Shown here one piece after another: positions 46,666-56,328 of a stretch of 64,000 nucleotides of DNA. The stretch comes from Pseudomonas japonica (lineage in GTDB: Bacteria; Pseudomonadota; Gammaproteobacteria; Pseudomonadales; Pseudomonadaceae): contig NZ_JAAMQU010000003.1 of NCBI RefSeq assembly GCF_013522925.1, positions 186,001-250,000 of the forward strand, given 5' to 3'. The notes beneath the pieces are model-generated. The model had not been told where the DNA came from. It made no database searches and worked only from the letters and a program-made list of their open reading frames with translations. Made by a program: the position numbers and the translations under genes. Numbering within the stretch: position 1 is the stretch's first letter; the number at the start of each line of letters is the position of its first letter.

Positions 46666-48309
46666 ATGACGCACAGTCCGCTAGCGGGCAAGCCGGCACC
46701 GGCCGAATTGCTGATCGATATTCCAAGCCTGGTAACCGCCTACTTCTCCAGGAAGCCAGACGCTTCGGTCGCCACGCACCGCGTGGCCTTCGGTACCTCC
46801 GGGCACCGTGGCAGTTCCTTCGACAACAGCTTCAATGAAGATCACGTGTTGGCGATCAGCCAGGCCATTTGCTTGTACCGCAAGGCCAAGGGTATCGACG
46901 GGCCGCTGTTCATGGGCATTGATACCCATGCGCTGTCGACTCCCGCCGGGATCAGCGCGCTGGAGGTGTTCGCCGCGAACGGTGTGGACGTCATGCTCGC
47001 TACCGATGACGAATACACACCCACTCCGGCGCTGTCCCACGCCATCATCTGCTACAACCGCGGCCGCACGTCAGGCCTGGCGGACGGGGTGGTAATCACG
47101 CCGTCCCATAACCCGCCGCAAAGCGGTGGCTTCAAATACAACCCACCCAACGGCGGCCCCGCGGACAGCGACGTTACCAAGTGGATCGAGGCCAAGGCCA
47201 ACGAGTTGCTGGAGGGCAAGCTTGCCGATGTCCAGCGCATGCCATACGAGCGCGCGCTACAGGCAGCCACTACCCACCGTCACGATTTTCTCAATACTTA
47301 CATGGCAGACCTCGAGAACGTTATCGATTTCGAAGCAATACGTGGTGCCGGGCTGAAATTGGGTGTGGACCCATTGGGCGGCGCCGGAGTGCGCTACTGG
47401 CCTGCCATCGCCGAGCGCTACAAGCTGGACCTGGACGTGGTCAATCGCTTCACCGACCCTACGTTCCGCTTCATGAGCATGGACTGGGACGGCCAGATCC
47501 GCATGGACCCGTCCTCCCGCGACGCCATGCAGGGGCTGATCGGGCTGAAGGATCGCTACGACGTGGCCTTTGCCTGCGATCCCGACCACGATCGCCATGG
47601 CATTGTCACCCGCAGCGGTGGCCTGATGGCTCCGAACAACTACCTGGCGGTGTCCATCGACTACCTGTTCCGTAACCGGCCGCAATGGCGCGCCGACGCG
47701 GCCGTAGGCAAAACCGTGGTCAGCAGCGGGTTGATCGATCGCGTCGCTTCCCGGCTGCAGCGCACCCTGTACGAAGTGCCGGTAGGTTTCAAATACTTTG
47801 CGGCCGGGCTGTTCGAGGGCTCGCTGGGCTTTGGCGGCGAAGAAAGCGCGGGTGCATCCTTCCTGCGCCGTGATGGCAGCGTGTGGACCACCGACAAGGA
47901 TGGCTTGATCCCGGGACTGCTGGCGGCAGAGATGACGGCGCGCCTGGGCAAGAACCCGCATCAGCTGTACCTGGAAATGATCGCCGACCTGGGCGAGCCC
48001 TTCGCGACGCGCGTGGATGCCAAGGCCGACCCCCGGCAGAAGGCCGCGTTGGGCAAGCTGTCGCCAGAGCAGATCACTTCGACTACCCTGGCGGGGGAGC
48101 CAGTGGAGCGCATCCTCAGCAAGGCGCCCGGCAACGACCAGGCAATCGGCGGCCTTAAGGTGATGACGGCCAACGGTTGGTTCGCCGCCAGGCCGTCGGG
48201 CACCGAAGACATCTACAAGATTTACGCTGAGAGCTTTACCAGTGAAACGCACCTGAAACAGTTGGTGAGCGAAGCACAGCAGTTGGTGGATAGCGCCATC
48301 AGCGCCTGA
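46666..48309 (+). CDS. pgm: phosphoglucomutase
   Basis: Alpha-D-phosphohexomutase interconverting glucose 1- and 6-phosphate, 547 residues, close to the 546 of E. coli Pgm. The catalytic phosphoserine is Ser147 in [11 protein letters not shown]. The metal loop is [20 protein letters not shown] is the sugar-binding loop and [16 protein letters not shown] the phosphate-binding loop. GAGG lies upstream of the ATG. It supplies glucose 1-phosphate for the UDP-glucose route together with GalU (54.1 kb), although they are not linked. Confidence 0.95.
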   Translation: MTHSPLAGKPAPAELLIDIPSLVTAYFSRKPDASVATHRVAFGTSGHRGSSFDNSFNEDHVLAISQAICLYRKAKGIDGPLFMGIDTHALSTPAGISALEVFAANGVDVMLATDDEYTPTPALSHAIICYNRGRTSGLADGVVITPSHNPPQSGGFKYNPPNGGPADSDVTKWIEAKANELLEGKLADVQRMPYERALQAATTHRHDFLNTYMADLENVIDFEAIRGAGLKLGVDPLGGAGVRYWPAIAERYKLDLDVVNRFTDPTFRFMSMDWDGQIRMDPSSRDAMQGLIGLKDRYDVAFACDPDHDRHGIVTRSGGLMAPNNYLAVSIDYLFRNRPQWRADAAVGKTVVSSGLIDRVASRLQRTLYEVPVGFKYFAAGLFEGSLGFGGEESAGASFLRRDGSVWTTDKDGLIPGLLAAEMTARLGKNPHQLYLEMIADLGEPFATRVDAKADPRQKAALGKLSPEQITSTTLAGEPVERILSKAPGNDQAIGGLKVMTANGWFAARPSGTEDIYKIYAESFTSETHLKQLVSEAQQLVDSAISA

Positions 48310-48322
48310 TACCGCTGTGATG

Positions 48323-48348
48323 ACCCGGCTCCGGTCGGGTTATTTTTT
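48323..48348 (+). terminator. Rho-independent terminator after pgm
   Basis: ACCCGGC and GTCGGGT form a 7-bp stem (one G-T) with loop TCCG, followed by TATTTTTT. It ends the pgm transcript 14 bases after the stop. Confidence 0.85.
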
Positions 48349-48417
48349 GCTTCAAGCATACCGTATAAAGATTCTAGATAAATCCTGTAAGCCACTGATA
48401 AATAAGACTCTAATCGC

Positions 48418-50706
48418 GTGATCTCGAAATTACATGAAGTTCTGCGGCGTTGGTTTCCCCGGTGGTTGGGCGTAGCCCAGGCACCGTCGGCGCTGCGACA
48501 AAAGCCTGCTTCGGCTCCTCGCCGCACCCGCAAGGCGCCCCTGCCGAAAGCGCCCGCGCCGAAGCAACCTGAGGGTGAAAGCCCATTGTTGTTCGCAGAC
48601 CGGCCACTGAATATCACGCCAGCCATACGCAAGCGAATGAGGGCCGACGTGGCTCGCCTTATAGCGCCACAGGCTCAGCCCACGGGCGCGCAATGGAAGA
48701 TGATTTTCAGCGGGGCAATCACCACCTGTGTGGTGGCGGGTGCCGGGTCAGGAAAATCCAGCTCACTGGCCCTGCGAATCGTGCTGCTGACTCAGTACCT
48801 CGGAGTGCCCCTGAGCGATATCAGCGTTGTCACGTTTACGCGTGCATCGCGGGCGGATTTTGCCGAGCGGCTGGTGCGGCTGTTCAAATTGTGGGGGCAG
48901 GCACTCAGCATGGCCGAGGCATATGCGCGGGTAACTACCTTCCATGCGATGGCATTGGCATGGGCCAGGACAATGCCGGGGTTTGCGCAGCTGCGAGCCT
49001 TCGAAAGCCTGGGTGAGGGAGAAGGCGCGGGCGATGCCTTCCAGCTGAAGGTGAACCCGGCTCAGCGTGACCAACTCAACGGGTGCTTTCAGCGCTTGGT
49101 GGAAACCGACCACGAATTCGCGTCAATCATACGAGCGCTTCGGTTAAAAGCTAGCCGAATGGCGCCGCTTCCTGAGGCTCATCCCGAAGTGCAACGGCGG
49201 CTAGTGGCATTGATTCCCGCCGCGGAACGTGACGCTGTGCTATGTGACCTTATCGAAGCTCATTGGCGTGAAGCCGGTCACTGGCCGCTGCCAGGTGTTT
49301 CGGCAACGCGCAGCGAGCACCGCATCCATGGCCAGGTATTTCTATGTCATGGCTATAACGAAGCTCAGCAGGCCTGGGTGATGCTGGGTGCCGACCCGAG
49401 CATAGGCGATGCGAGCCGCCCCGGGGCACGTTTGCCTGTACGTGCGGAATGGGCTGTAAAACGCACATTGTTTCAAGCTTTCTTCGATAAACCATTGATA
49501 TGGCTGGATTCATTTTCAGAAGTTGATGTTGATTCTGAAGTACTGCAAGGGGCTGGTATCGACTACAAGCTCAGCGGCGAAAACAGTGCTCAACCCTTGC
49601 TCGATGCCTTCGTTGCAATAGCAGGCTTTATAGAAAATCTAGGGCTGGAAGTCCCCACTGCCGTCGCGTCGTTGGAAAACGGCGAGGACGGCTTGTTCTT
49701 CCAGGCGCTGAGGCGTTATTGGCCGGCGCTGGAGAAGCAGCTATTAGGGCTGACGCCACCGGTACTCAGCTACAACCGCATGTTTGCGATTTTCAGCGCC
49801 CCACAGGGCAGTGCGTTAAGCCGCCTCCCCGAGGCAAAGCTCCACGCCATACGCCATCTGCTGGTAGACGAGTTTCAGGATATCTCGCCCCAGATTGCTC
49901 GGTGGCTGCAAGCTGGGCTGGCGGAACGGCTGCGCCGAGACGCAGCTACCAGCGCCACCCTGATGTGTGTAGGGGATGATTGGCAGTCCATTTATGGGTG
50001 GCGGGGTAGCTCACCAGCGTTCTTCATGCGCTTTGCACAGGCGTTCCCGTCCCCAGGTTTTCGGCGGCTCATGCTCAAAGAAAACTTTAGAAGCAACCCG
50101 CAAGTTATTGAGGCCGCAGAGTTTCTTGTGGGAGGTATCGAAGCGATCCCTGGCAAGAATGCGGTGGCAGCCGGTGCTCGGCTCGACATCGAGGGAGCCT
50201 CAGGCGTGCATATACATGTCAGAAACGACGACACCATTGCCCGTATCGCCCAGGAAGCGCTGGATACGGGCGCGACGGTATTGCTGTTATACCGCCAAGC
50301 CAGCGATGACCCTCGAAAGGCGCCTGCGGTGCAGTCGATGCTGCAGGCCCAGTCGAAACTTGCCACTGAAGCGCGGCGACTGCGGTGCATGACAATCCAC
50401 GCGTCCAAGGGGCTGGAGGCACATGTGGTGCTACTGATTGGGGATTGCGCGGCGCGGCCGGCGGCCCCGGCACGCAACCAGCTGTACACTTTGGCGGGGC
50501 TAGGTAGTGAGGGGGCCGTGGCGCCTTACGATCAGACTCAGGCTGAAGAAGCGTTGCGCCTGGCTTATGTCGGCATTACCCGAGCGGCGAAGGCCGTGCA
50601 CTGGTTTCTCGAGCCCACTGCGGCCGCTCGCGCCCCTGGAGGCGCAGCTGCCCGCGCTACAAGCGCAAGGCAACTGTTCCAGCCCGCAATAACGACCGAC
50701 GCGTGA
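48418..50706 (+). CDS. UvrD/Rep-like superfamily 1 DNA helicase
   Basis: SF1 helicase of 762 residues from a GTG start without a clear ribosome site. Gln92 lies just before Walker A (A107-GAGSGKS-114). Motif Ia is VVTFTRASRADFAERL, motif II is DEFQD at 484-488, motif III is GDDWQSIYGWRG, motif IV is KENFRSNPQVIE and motif VI is RLAYVGITRAAKAVHW. The first 55 residues are basic and Pro/Ala-rich and unlike UvrD. It is smaller than a RecB helicase and lacks a nuclease domain. The stretch just before the start is unusually A+T-rich for this window. No partner gene is evident. Confidence 0.88.
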   Translation: MISKLHEVLRRWFPRWLGVAQAPSALRQKPASAPRRTRKAPLPKAPAPKQPEGESPLLFADRPLNITPAIRKRMRADVARLIAPQAQPTGAQWKMIFSGAITTCVVAGAGSGKSSSLALRIVLLTQYLGVPLSDISVVTFTRASRADFAERLVRLFKLWGQALSMAEAYARVTTFHAMALAWARTMPGFAQLRAFESLGEGEGAGDAFQLKVNPAQRDQLNGCFQRLVETDHEFASIIRALRLKASRMAPLPEAHPEVQRRLVALIPAAERDAVLCDLIEAHWREAGHWPLPGVSATRSEHRIHGQVFLCHGYNEAQQAWVMLGADPSIGDASRPGARLPVRAEWAVKRTLFQAFFDKPLIWLDSFSEVDVDSEVLQGAGIDYKLSGENSAQPLLDAFVAIAGFIENLGLEVPTAVASLENGEDGLFFQALRRYWPALEKQLLGLTPPVLSYNRMFAIFSAPQGSALSRLPEAKLHAIRHLLVDEFQDISPQIARWLQAGLAERLRRDAATSATLMCVGDDWQSIYGWRGSSPAFFMRFAQAFPSPGFRRLMLKENFRSNPQVIEAAEFLVGGIEAIPGKNAVAAGARLDIEGASGVHIHVRNDDTIARIAQEALDTGATVLLLYRQASDDPRKAPAVQSMLQAQSKLATEARRLRCMTIHASKGLEAHVVLLIGDCAARPAAPARNQLYTLAGLGSEGAVAPYDQTQAEEALRLAYVGITRAAKAVHWFLEPTAAARAPGGAAARATSARQLFQPAITTDA

Positions 50707-50715
50707 GCAGCGCAA

Positions 50716-50976
50716 TTACCCGCAAGCGCAAAGCGACTGGGGCGGGATAAACGTCTCGAGCTCGGTTTCGACCGCCTCGATCATGCGCTCCACATCGGTG
50801 GCGTTCATCACCGTGGCGCAAGGAATGCCCGCAATGGCGATCAGCGTTTCGCCTGTGCTGCGGTCGAACAGGCGGGCGACCATACTGCTCGGGGCGTCCA
50901 TGTTGCCCTCGAAGCCCAGCGGATGAAAATGCCAGCGCATGACTTGGCAGGCATTGGGAAAGGTCATTTTGTTCAT
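50716..50976 (-). CDS. DUF1652 family protein (third, divergent)
   Basis: The ATG at 50976 follows GAGGT and gives 86 residues. FPNACQVMRWHFHPLGFEG, the central RLFDRSTGETLIAIAGIPC and the C-terminal DVERMIEAVETEL align by eye with the DUF1652 pattern of the two other copies in the window. The identification is less certain because the N-terminal Leu-Arg motif is altered. The frame continues 60 codons upstream without coding character. Function is unknown. Confidence 0.7.
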   Translation of the reverse strand: MNKMTFPNACQVMRWHFHPLGFEGNMDAPSSMVARLFDRSTGETLIAIAGIPCATVMNATDVERMIEAVETELETFIPPQSLCACG

Positions 50977-51202
50977 GGTGCGTACCTCTGCATCATGCAA
51001 TGTCCATTTGCCGAAGTCGCAATTGAGTCGGGCAGTTGGCCGGTTCAAGAAACATAGCATCGCCATGCTTGATCTGCGGATTTTTTTCTGTACGAAGTGG
51101 CACTTTTTCCAATTATGTTGATCCCCGTCACGCTCGCCGCTGAACAGTGCTGACAAGGCTCCCGGACTTGTACCGTTTCAGCTTAAAGTTTCGATAGCCC
51201 AC

Positions 51203-51230
51203 TTCAGTTTCCATTGCCCCACGCCGATAG
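51203..51230 (+). promoter_or_regulatory. putative FliA (sigma-28) promoter of the chemoreceptor gene
   Basis: TTCAGTTT-N12-GCCGATAG resembles TAAAGTTT-N11/12-GCCGATAA, with 7 of 8 bases in the -10 part. It lies 72 bases upstream of the chemoreceptor ATG, and chemoreceptor genes are classical FliA targets. An extra consensus-like TAAAGTTT lies at 51184-51191 but is wrongly spaced. Confidence 0.6.
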
Positions 51231-51250
51231 CTTCGACAAGGCGGCGCTTC

Positions 51251-51281
51251 GCGACCTGCCTTCCGTCACGCGGCAGGTCGC
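51251..51281 (+). promoter_or_regulatory. 5'-leader hairpin of the chemoreceptor mRNA
   Basis: GCGACCTGCC and GGCAGGTCGC form a perfect 10-bp stem with an 11-base loop, ending 21 bases before the ATG. In the leader it could mask or expose the ribosome site. Confidence 0.5.
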
Positions 51282-51302
51282 TGCGGTCAATCGAGAAACG
51301 CC

Positions 51303-52928
51303 ATGGCCACAAGAAGCCTCACCATTGCCCCCCGTGCCTTTATCGGCTTCGCTTTCATCGCTTGCCTGCTCATCGGGCTGGGCGCATTCGCCGTGGACCG
51401 TATGGCGGTGATCCGGGGGGCTGCGTCGGACATGGAACAGAACGAACTGCCCAGCATCGGCTATATCGGCGACTTGATGGAAAACGTGTTGCGCCTGCGC
51501 ATTACCTCTTTCCGCGTATTGGTAAATCGCGAGCCCGCCGCATTGGCTGAGACAGGCACTCGCATCGCGTCGCTGATGGACAAGGTGGCTGAAGCCCGCA
51601 AGCAGTATTCACTGATGCCCAAGGGCGAGCGGGAGGCAGCGGTATTCCGAGAGTTCGAGGCTACGTTGACCGATTACCTCGATGCTCAGCAACGCATGCT
51701 CGCCTTGTCGCAGGACAACCGGCTGGAAGAGTTGCGCGCGCTGATCAATGGCCGAATCAAAGCGGGCACCGACAAGATGGGCGATCAACTGCGCGATCTG
51801 GTCACCATCAATAAACAGGATGCGGTCACTGCCAGTACTGCCGCCGGCGCGCAATATCATCAGGCTATCTGGACGGTGATCACTATTGCTGCGGTCGCCT
51901 GCTTGCTTACCGTGGTACTCGCGCTGTGGCTCACTCGCAGCATCGTCGCCCCGTTGGCGCACGCTGTACGTATTGCCGACGGCATTGCCGGGGGGAACCT
52001 GGGGCAGACAATCGACACCACGGGCGATGATGAGCCAGCACGGGTGATGGGGGCCCTGGCCCGCATGCAATCGAGCCTACGCAACACCATTGAGGAGATT
52101 GCCGGTTCGGCCACCCGCCTGGCCGCCGCAGCCACGCAGTTGACCGCGACCACCGCTGAAGCCAACCGGGGCCTTGGGCGCCAGCACGATGAGATCGAGC
52201 AAGCAGCCACGGCAGTGAACGAGATGACGGCAGCGGTGGAAGAGGTGGCGCGCAACGCCGTTTCCACCTCCGAAGCGTCGGAAGATTCCAGCCGGATCGC
52301 CGATCAGGGACGAGATCGCGTGAGCGAGACGGTCCAGGCCATCCAGGCCATGACCGGCGAGGTTGAATCCACGGCCCGCCTGGTAGAGGGGCTGGCTGCG
52401 CAGGGGCGTGACATCGGGCAGGTGTTGGACGTCATCCGTGCTATCGCCGAACAGACCAACCTGCTGGCACTCAACGCGGCCATCGAAGCGGCGAGGGCGG
52501 GCGAGGCGGGCCGTGGCTTTGCGGTGGTGGCTGATGAAGTGCGCGCACTGGCGCACCGCACTCAGCAATCCACCCGCGAAATCGAACAGATGGTCGCCGG
52601 GATTCAGACCGGCACCGGTAATGCCGTGAGCGCCATGCAGTCGAGCACCCAGCGCAGCCAGCATACCTTGGAAAAAGCTCGCGAAGCTGGTGCCGCGCTT
52701 GGTCAGATAACCTCGGCCATCGCTCAGATCAACGAGCGTAACCAGGTTATCGCCAGTGCTTCGGCCGAGCAGGCGCAGGTGGCACGGGAAGTGGACCGCA
52801 ACCTGGTGAACATCCGAGACCTGGCCAGTACCACTGCCAATGGCGCGCGGCAGACGTCACTTGCCACCGAGGACTTGTCGCGCCTGGCCGAGGCCTTGAA
52901 CGGGCTGGTAGCGCGTTTTCGCACCTGA
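51303..52928 (+). CDS. methyl-accepting chemotaxis protein
   Basis: Chemoreceptor of 541 residues. The N-terminal membrane helix (about 12-33) is followed by a four-helix-bundle ligand domain of about 150 residues, a second membrane helix (about 190-212), HAMP, and the signalling domain with the invariant hairpin tip [32 protein letters not shown]. The periplasmic domain size fits the 4HB_MCP class, which senses amino acids, organic acids or other small ligands; the ligand is not readable. A FliA-like promoter and a leader hairpin precede it. Confidence 0.93.
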   Translation: MATRSLTIAPRAFIGFAFIACLLIGLGAFAVDRMAVIRGAASDMEQNELPSIGYIGDLMENVLRLRITSFRVLVNREPAALAETGTRIASLMDKVAEARKQYSLMPKGEREAAVFREFEATLTDYLDAQQRMLALSQDNRLEELRALINGRIKAGTDKMGDQLRDLVTINKQDAVTASTAAGAQYHQAIWTVITIAAVACLLTVVLALWLTRSIVAPLAHAVRIADGIAGGNLGQTIDTTGDDEPARVMGALARMQSSLRNTIEEIAGSATRLAAAATQLTATTAEANRGLGRQHDEIEQAATAVNEMTAAVEEVARNAVSTSEASEDSSRIADQGRDRVSETVQAIQAMTGEVESTARLVEGLAAQGRDIGQVLDVIRAIAEQTNLLALNAAIEAARAGEAGRGFAVVADEVRALAHRTQQSTREIEQMVAGIQTGTGNAVSAMQSSTQRSQHTLEKAREAGAALGQITSAIAQINERNQVIASASAEQAQVAREVDRNLVNIRDLASTTANGARQTSLATEDLSRLAEALNGLVARFRT

Positions 52929-52964
52929 TGCGGCCATTGCGCCGCAGCTGCCTGACACCCGGAG

Positions 52965-53129
52965 CTAAAGTGCCCGGGTGACTCGAATGTCTTTCAGGCT
53001 GTCGGCATGTTCCTGCCCATGGATGGCTAGCAGCGCGGCAAGGGCCTCTTCGGGGGTGCCTTGTTCGAGCTGCGCAAAGTCCCAGCGGCGCTGGCCGTCG
53101 AGGGTGTAGTGAATGACATAACGGGTCAC
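52965..53129 (-). CDS. small hypothetical protein, 54 aa
   Basis: GTG-started frame of 54 residues beginning MTRYVIHYTLDGQRRWDF and ending LKDIRVTRAL, with a GAGG ribosome site before the GTG. It has an alternating beta-strand pattern followed by one helix and no membrane segment. It lies nine bases downstream of the DUF1883 gene on the same strand, so the two are probably co-transcribed. I do not recognise the family. Confidence 0.6.
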   Translation of the reverse strand: MTRYVIHYTLDGQRRWDFAQLEQGTPEEALAALLAIHGQEHADSLKDIRVTRAL

Positions 53130-53138
53130 GGACAAACC

Positions 53139-53441
53139 TCAGCTGAAGGAAGAAGGCGAACGGCGGATCAGTTTGATCGAGTGCTTGAACGGCGCTTTTT
53201 TCGCGGCGGCATTCAGCTTGCTGCCTGCGGTGTCCAGCGTGATGTTCCAGTAGCCGGTGCTCGGCACGGTAATGCGGGCGGGGAAGCGGTCGAATTCGCC
53301 ACCGTGATAGGTGTGGCGTGCGCCGTTCTTGAAGGCGCGAAAGTTGGCATCGCTCATCAGCCGGATATTGCAGCGCTGGGAACACTCGATCACGACCACG
53401 TCGTCCTCGTTCAGGTGTTCACGCTGGTGTACGAATTTCAT
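53139..53441 (-). CDS. DUF1883 domain protein
   Basis: Protein of 100 residues covering the DUF1883 domain: MKFVHQREHLNEDDVVVIEC followed by SQRCNIRLMSDANF and a GYWNITLD strand near residue 68. It is a small beta-rich, cytoplasmic fold of unknown role. The ATG at 53441 matches the family start; the frame extends 30 codons upstream without coding character. It is followed by the 54-residue gene, nine bases away. Confidence 0.85.
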   Translation of the reverse strand: MKFVHQREHLNEDDVVVIECSQRCNIRLMSDANFRAFKNGARHTYHGGEFDRFPARITVPSTGYWNITLDTAGSKLNAAAKKAPFKHSIKLIRRSPSSFS

Positions 53442-53560
53442 GCTGGCTCCAGGTATCGGCAAGGCGCGAACCATAGCACGCCGGCCGCACGCCCCCCAAG
53501 CACGGCGCCGCGAACGTTCCTGAGCGGCCACGGTCCTAGCTTCTTTTTGTGGAGGTACAC

Positions 53561-53914
53561 ATGAAGGTAGCCGGGCTGTTGCTGGCCGTTCTCTCGCTCG
53601 GTGGCTGTGCCACGGTCGCAGAGATCGAGAACACGCACGAAACCATGGACGTGATGTCGGGCAAGGATCCTCAAGCCTTTACCGAGTGCCTGGCCCGCAA
53701 GCTTGCGGCCACGCGTGGCCCGGCTACGCTGGTGAAGAACGGAAGCGGCTACAAGGTTATCGTGCCGCGCAAGCTGTCTTCAGGGCCTGCGGCAGTGGTG
53801 GATGTGCAGGAGCGCTCTGGCGGCAGCACGATCAAGGTTCATGAACGGTTGTCGAATCTCCCGCTACGCTTCAAGGACGTGCAGGCATCCGTTACCGAAT
53901 GCATCTCCGGATGA
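53561..53914 (+). CDS. two-cysteine lipoprotein, 117 aa
   Basis: Starts at 53561 after GGAGGTACAC. The lipobox L-S-L-G-G-C16 makes it a lipoprotein, Ala at +2 favouring the outer membrane. Cys43 (FTECLARKLAA) and Cys114 (TECISG) could form a disulfide. GYKVIVP is shared with the 109-residue lipoprotein at 60661-60990, which has the same Cys spacing. No named family is recognised. It is divergent from the DUF1883 pair. Confidence 0.75.
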   Translation: MKVAGLLLAVLSLGGCATVAEIENTHETMDVMSGKDPQAFTECLARKLAATRGPATLVKNGSGYKVIVPRKLSSGPAAVVDVQERSGGSTIKVHERLSNLPLRFKDVQASVTECISG

Positions 53915-54058
53915 TTCGGGCACAGCGAAGCGGAACTTACACGTAAGGTTTTTTTCTATTAGTGCAGCAGCCGCTCGAGGCGCCCATTGTAAGCCTCGAT
54001 GCGCGTGATTAGACTGCGCCGAACCTGTACGTAACGCCCTAAGAATCAAGGACACTTC

Positions 54059-54895
54059 ATGATCAAGAAATGCTTGTTCCCGGCAGCCGGCTACGGTACC
54101 CGCTTCTTGCCGGCTACCAAGGCCATGCCCAAGGAAATGCTGCCAGTGGTCAACAAGCCGCTGATCCAGTATGGCGTCGAAGAAGCGCTGGAAGCAGGTT
54201 TGAACGGTATTGCGATCGTTACCGGGCGTGGCAAGCGGGCACTCGAAGACCACTTCGATATCAGCTATGAACTGGAAAACCAGATCCGCAACACCGACAA
54301 GGAAAAATACCTGGTCGGTATTCGCAAGCTGCTGGATGAGTGCACCTTCTCGTACACCCGCCAGATCGAAATGAAAGGCCTGGGCCATGCCATTCTCAGC
54401 GGTCAGCCGCTGATCGGCGATGAACCCTTTGCCGTGGTACTGGCCGATGACCTTTGTGTGAACCCGGAAGGCGACGGCGTGCTGCAGCAGATGGTCAAGC
54501 TGTACAACCAGTTCCGTTGCTCGATCGTGGCGATCCAGGAAGTCGATCCTCAGGAGACCAGCAAATACGGTGTGATTGCCGGCGAGATGATCCGTGACGA
54601 CATCTACCGGGTCAACAGCATGGTCGAAAAGCCCAAGCCAGAGGACGCGCCGTCGAACCTGGCGATCATCGGCCGCTACATCCTTACCCCGGACATCTTC
54701 GACCTGATCAAGAACACCGAGCCAGGCAAGGGTGGCGAGATCCAGATCACCGACGCGCTGATGAAGCAGGCGCAGAACGGCTGTGTGCTGGCCTACAAGT
54801 TCAAGGGCGAGCGCTTCGACTGCGGTAGCGCGGAGGGTTACATCGACGCCACCAACTACTGCTTCGAGAACTTCTACAAGAAAGGCCAGTTGTAA
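54059..54895 (+). CDS. galU: UTP-glucose-1-phosphate uridylyltransferase
   Basis: Makes UDP-glucose from glucose 1-phosphate and UTP; 278 residues. The nucleotide-binding N-terminus is FPAAGYGTRFLPATKAMPKE (residues 7-26). LADDLCVN is the catalytic Asp region and KFKGERFDCGSAEGYIDA the C-terminal landmark. UDP-glucose feeds exopolysaccharide and LPS sugar synthesis. A perfect hairpin follows the gene. Confidence 0.94.
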   Translation: MIKKCLFPAAGYGTRFLPATKAMPKEMLPVVNKPLIQYGVEEALEAGLNGIAIVTGRGKRALEDHFDISYELENQIRNTDKEKYLVGIRKLLDECTFSYTRQIEMKGLGHAILSGQPLIGDEPFAVVLADDLCVNPEGDGVLQQMVKLYNQFRCSIVAIQEVDPQETSKYGVIAGEMIRDDIYRVNSMVEKPKPEDAPSNLAIIGRYILTPDIFDLIKNTEPGKGGEIQITDALMKQAQNGCVLAYKFKGERFDCGSAEGYIDATNYCFENFYKKGQL

Positions 54896-54915
54896 CCGAC
54901 AACCGGTTAGACTCG

Positions 54916-54949
54916 AACGCCGCCATTTCCAGTAAATGGCGGCGTTTTC
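54916..54949 (+). terminator. terminator between galU and gor
   Basis: AACGCCGCCATTT and AAATGGCGGCGTT form a perfect 13-bp stem with a 5-base loop, followed by TTTCG. It separates galU from the glutathione reductase gene. Confidence 0.8.
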
Positions 54950-54964
54950 GTATGAGGAGTTTTC

Positions 54965-56320
54965 ATGGCTTACGATTTTGACCTCTTTGTTATTGGCGCA
55001 GGCTCCGGTGGCGTGCGTGCCGCCCGTTTCAGCGCCGGGTTCGGCGCCAAGGTAGCCGTGGCGGAAAGCCGTTACCTGGGCGGCACCTGCGTAAACGTAG
55101 GGTGCGTACCGAAGAAGCTATTCGTGTATGGCGCGCACTTTCATGAGGATTTTCAAACTTCCCAGGGCTTTGGCTGGGCACCTGGCACGCCATCCTTCGA
55201 TTGGCCCACGTTGATCGCCAATAAAAACCGGGAGATCGAGCGCCTCAACGGCATCTATCGCAGCCTGCTGGGCAACAGCGGGGTAACAGTGATCGATGGA
55301 CATGCGCGGATTCTCGATCCACATACAGTGGAAGTGGCCGGTACCCGCTACAGTTGTGAGCGCATTCTCATTGCCACGGGCGGTTGGCCCTCAATCCCCG
55401 ATATTCCCGGGCGCGAATACGCTATCAGTTCCAATGAAGCCTTCTTCCTCGAGCAACTGCCCAAGCGGGTGATTGTGGTAGGCGGGGGTTACATCGCGGT
55501 CGAGTTCGCGGGCATCTTCCACGGCCTGGGCGCGCAAACCACCCAGCTTTATCGTGGTGACCTCTTCCTCAGAGGGTTCGATGACGGCGTGCGCAAACAC
55601 CTCGCCGGGGAACTGACCAAGAAGGGCCTGGACCTGCGCTTCAATACGGATATCGCGCGTATCGACAAAGATGGCGAGGTATTGACGGCCACCCTCAAGA
55701 GCGGCGAAGTGCTCGAAGCCGACTGCATACTGTATGCGACAGGCCGGCGCCCGATGCTGGACAACCTGGGGCTGGAAAACACAGGCGTGCGACTCGACGA
55801 CAAGGGTTTCATTGCAGTGGACGAACATTATCAAACTACGGAACCGTCGATTATCGCGCTCGGTGATGTGATCGGCCGCGTGCAGCTCACGCCGGTGGCC
55901 CTGGCGGAGGGCACGGCCGTGGCGCGTCGCCTGTTCAAGCCTGAGCAATACCGCCCGGTGGATTACGCCAATATCCCCACTGCCGTGTTCAGCCAACCCA
56001 GTATCGGCACCGTTGGCCTGACCGAAGCCCAGGCGCAGGAAGCGGGCCACAGCGTGCGCATTTTTGAAAGCAGCTTCCGCCCCATGAAACTGACGCTGAC
56101 TGACATTCCCGAGCGGGTGTACATGAAGCTGGTGGTCGATAGTGCGTCGGATAAAGTGCTCGGCTGCCATATGGTTGGGCCCGAGGCAGGAGAAATCATC
56201 CAGGGCCTGGGCATTGCCTTGAAGGCCGGGGCGACCAAGACCATGTTCGATGACACCATCGGCGTGCATCCGACGTCTGCGGAAGAGTTCGTGACCATGC
56301 GAACTGCGGTCGGTGAGTAA
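54965..56320 (+). CDS. gor: glutathione-disulfide reductase
   Basis: FAD- and NADPH-dependent reductase keeping glutathione reduced; 451 residues. The FAD-binding [12 protein letters not shown] is near residue 11, the redox-active pair is Cys42-Cys47 ([13 protein letters not shown]), and NADPH binding is at [15 protein letters not shown]. The catalytic His sits near the C-terminus in [11 protein letters not shown]. It shares a glutathione/oxidative-stress theme with AhpCF, though unlinked. Confidence 0.94.
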   Translation: MAYDFDLFVIGAGSGGVRAARFSAGFGAKVAVAESRYLGGTCVNVGCVPKKLFVYGAHFHEDFQTSQGFGWAPGTPSFDWPTLIANKNREIERLNGIYRSLLGNSGVTVIDGHARILDPHTVEVAGTRYSCERILIATGGWPSIPDIPGREYAISSNEAFFLEQLPKRVIVVGGGYIAVEFAGIFHGLGAQTTQLYRGDLFLRGFDDGVRKHLAGELTKKGLDLRFNTDIARIDKDGEVLTATLKSGEVLEADCILYATGRRPMLDNLGLENTGVRLDDKGFIAVDEHYQTTEPSIIALGDVIGRVQLTPVALAEGTAVARRLFKPEQYRPVDYANIPTAVFSQPSIGTVGLTEAQAQEAGHSVRIFESSFRPMKLTLTDIPERVYMKLVVDSASDKVLGCHMVGPEAGEIIQGLGIALKAGATKTMFDDTIGVHPTSAEEFVTMRTAVGE

Positions 56321-56328
56321 TGTGGCTG

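Larger units (their letters stand above)
50977..51302. other. divergent intergenic region before the chemoreceptor
   Basis: This 326-base gap holds a FliA-like promoter (51203-51230) and a 10-bp inverted repeat (51251-51281) on the chemoreceptor side, and the promoter of the DUF1652 gene on the other. No RNA gene was recognised. Confidence 0.45.

Noticed and set aside
53936..53957. possible terminator after the 53.6 kb lipoprotein gene
   Set aside because: A T-run of seven is present, but the only stem is five pairs with a two-base loop, too weak to call.
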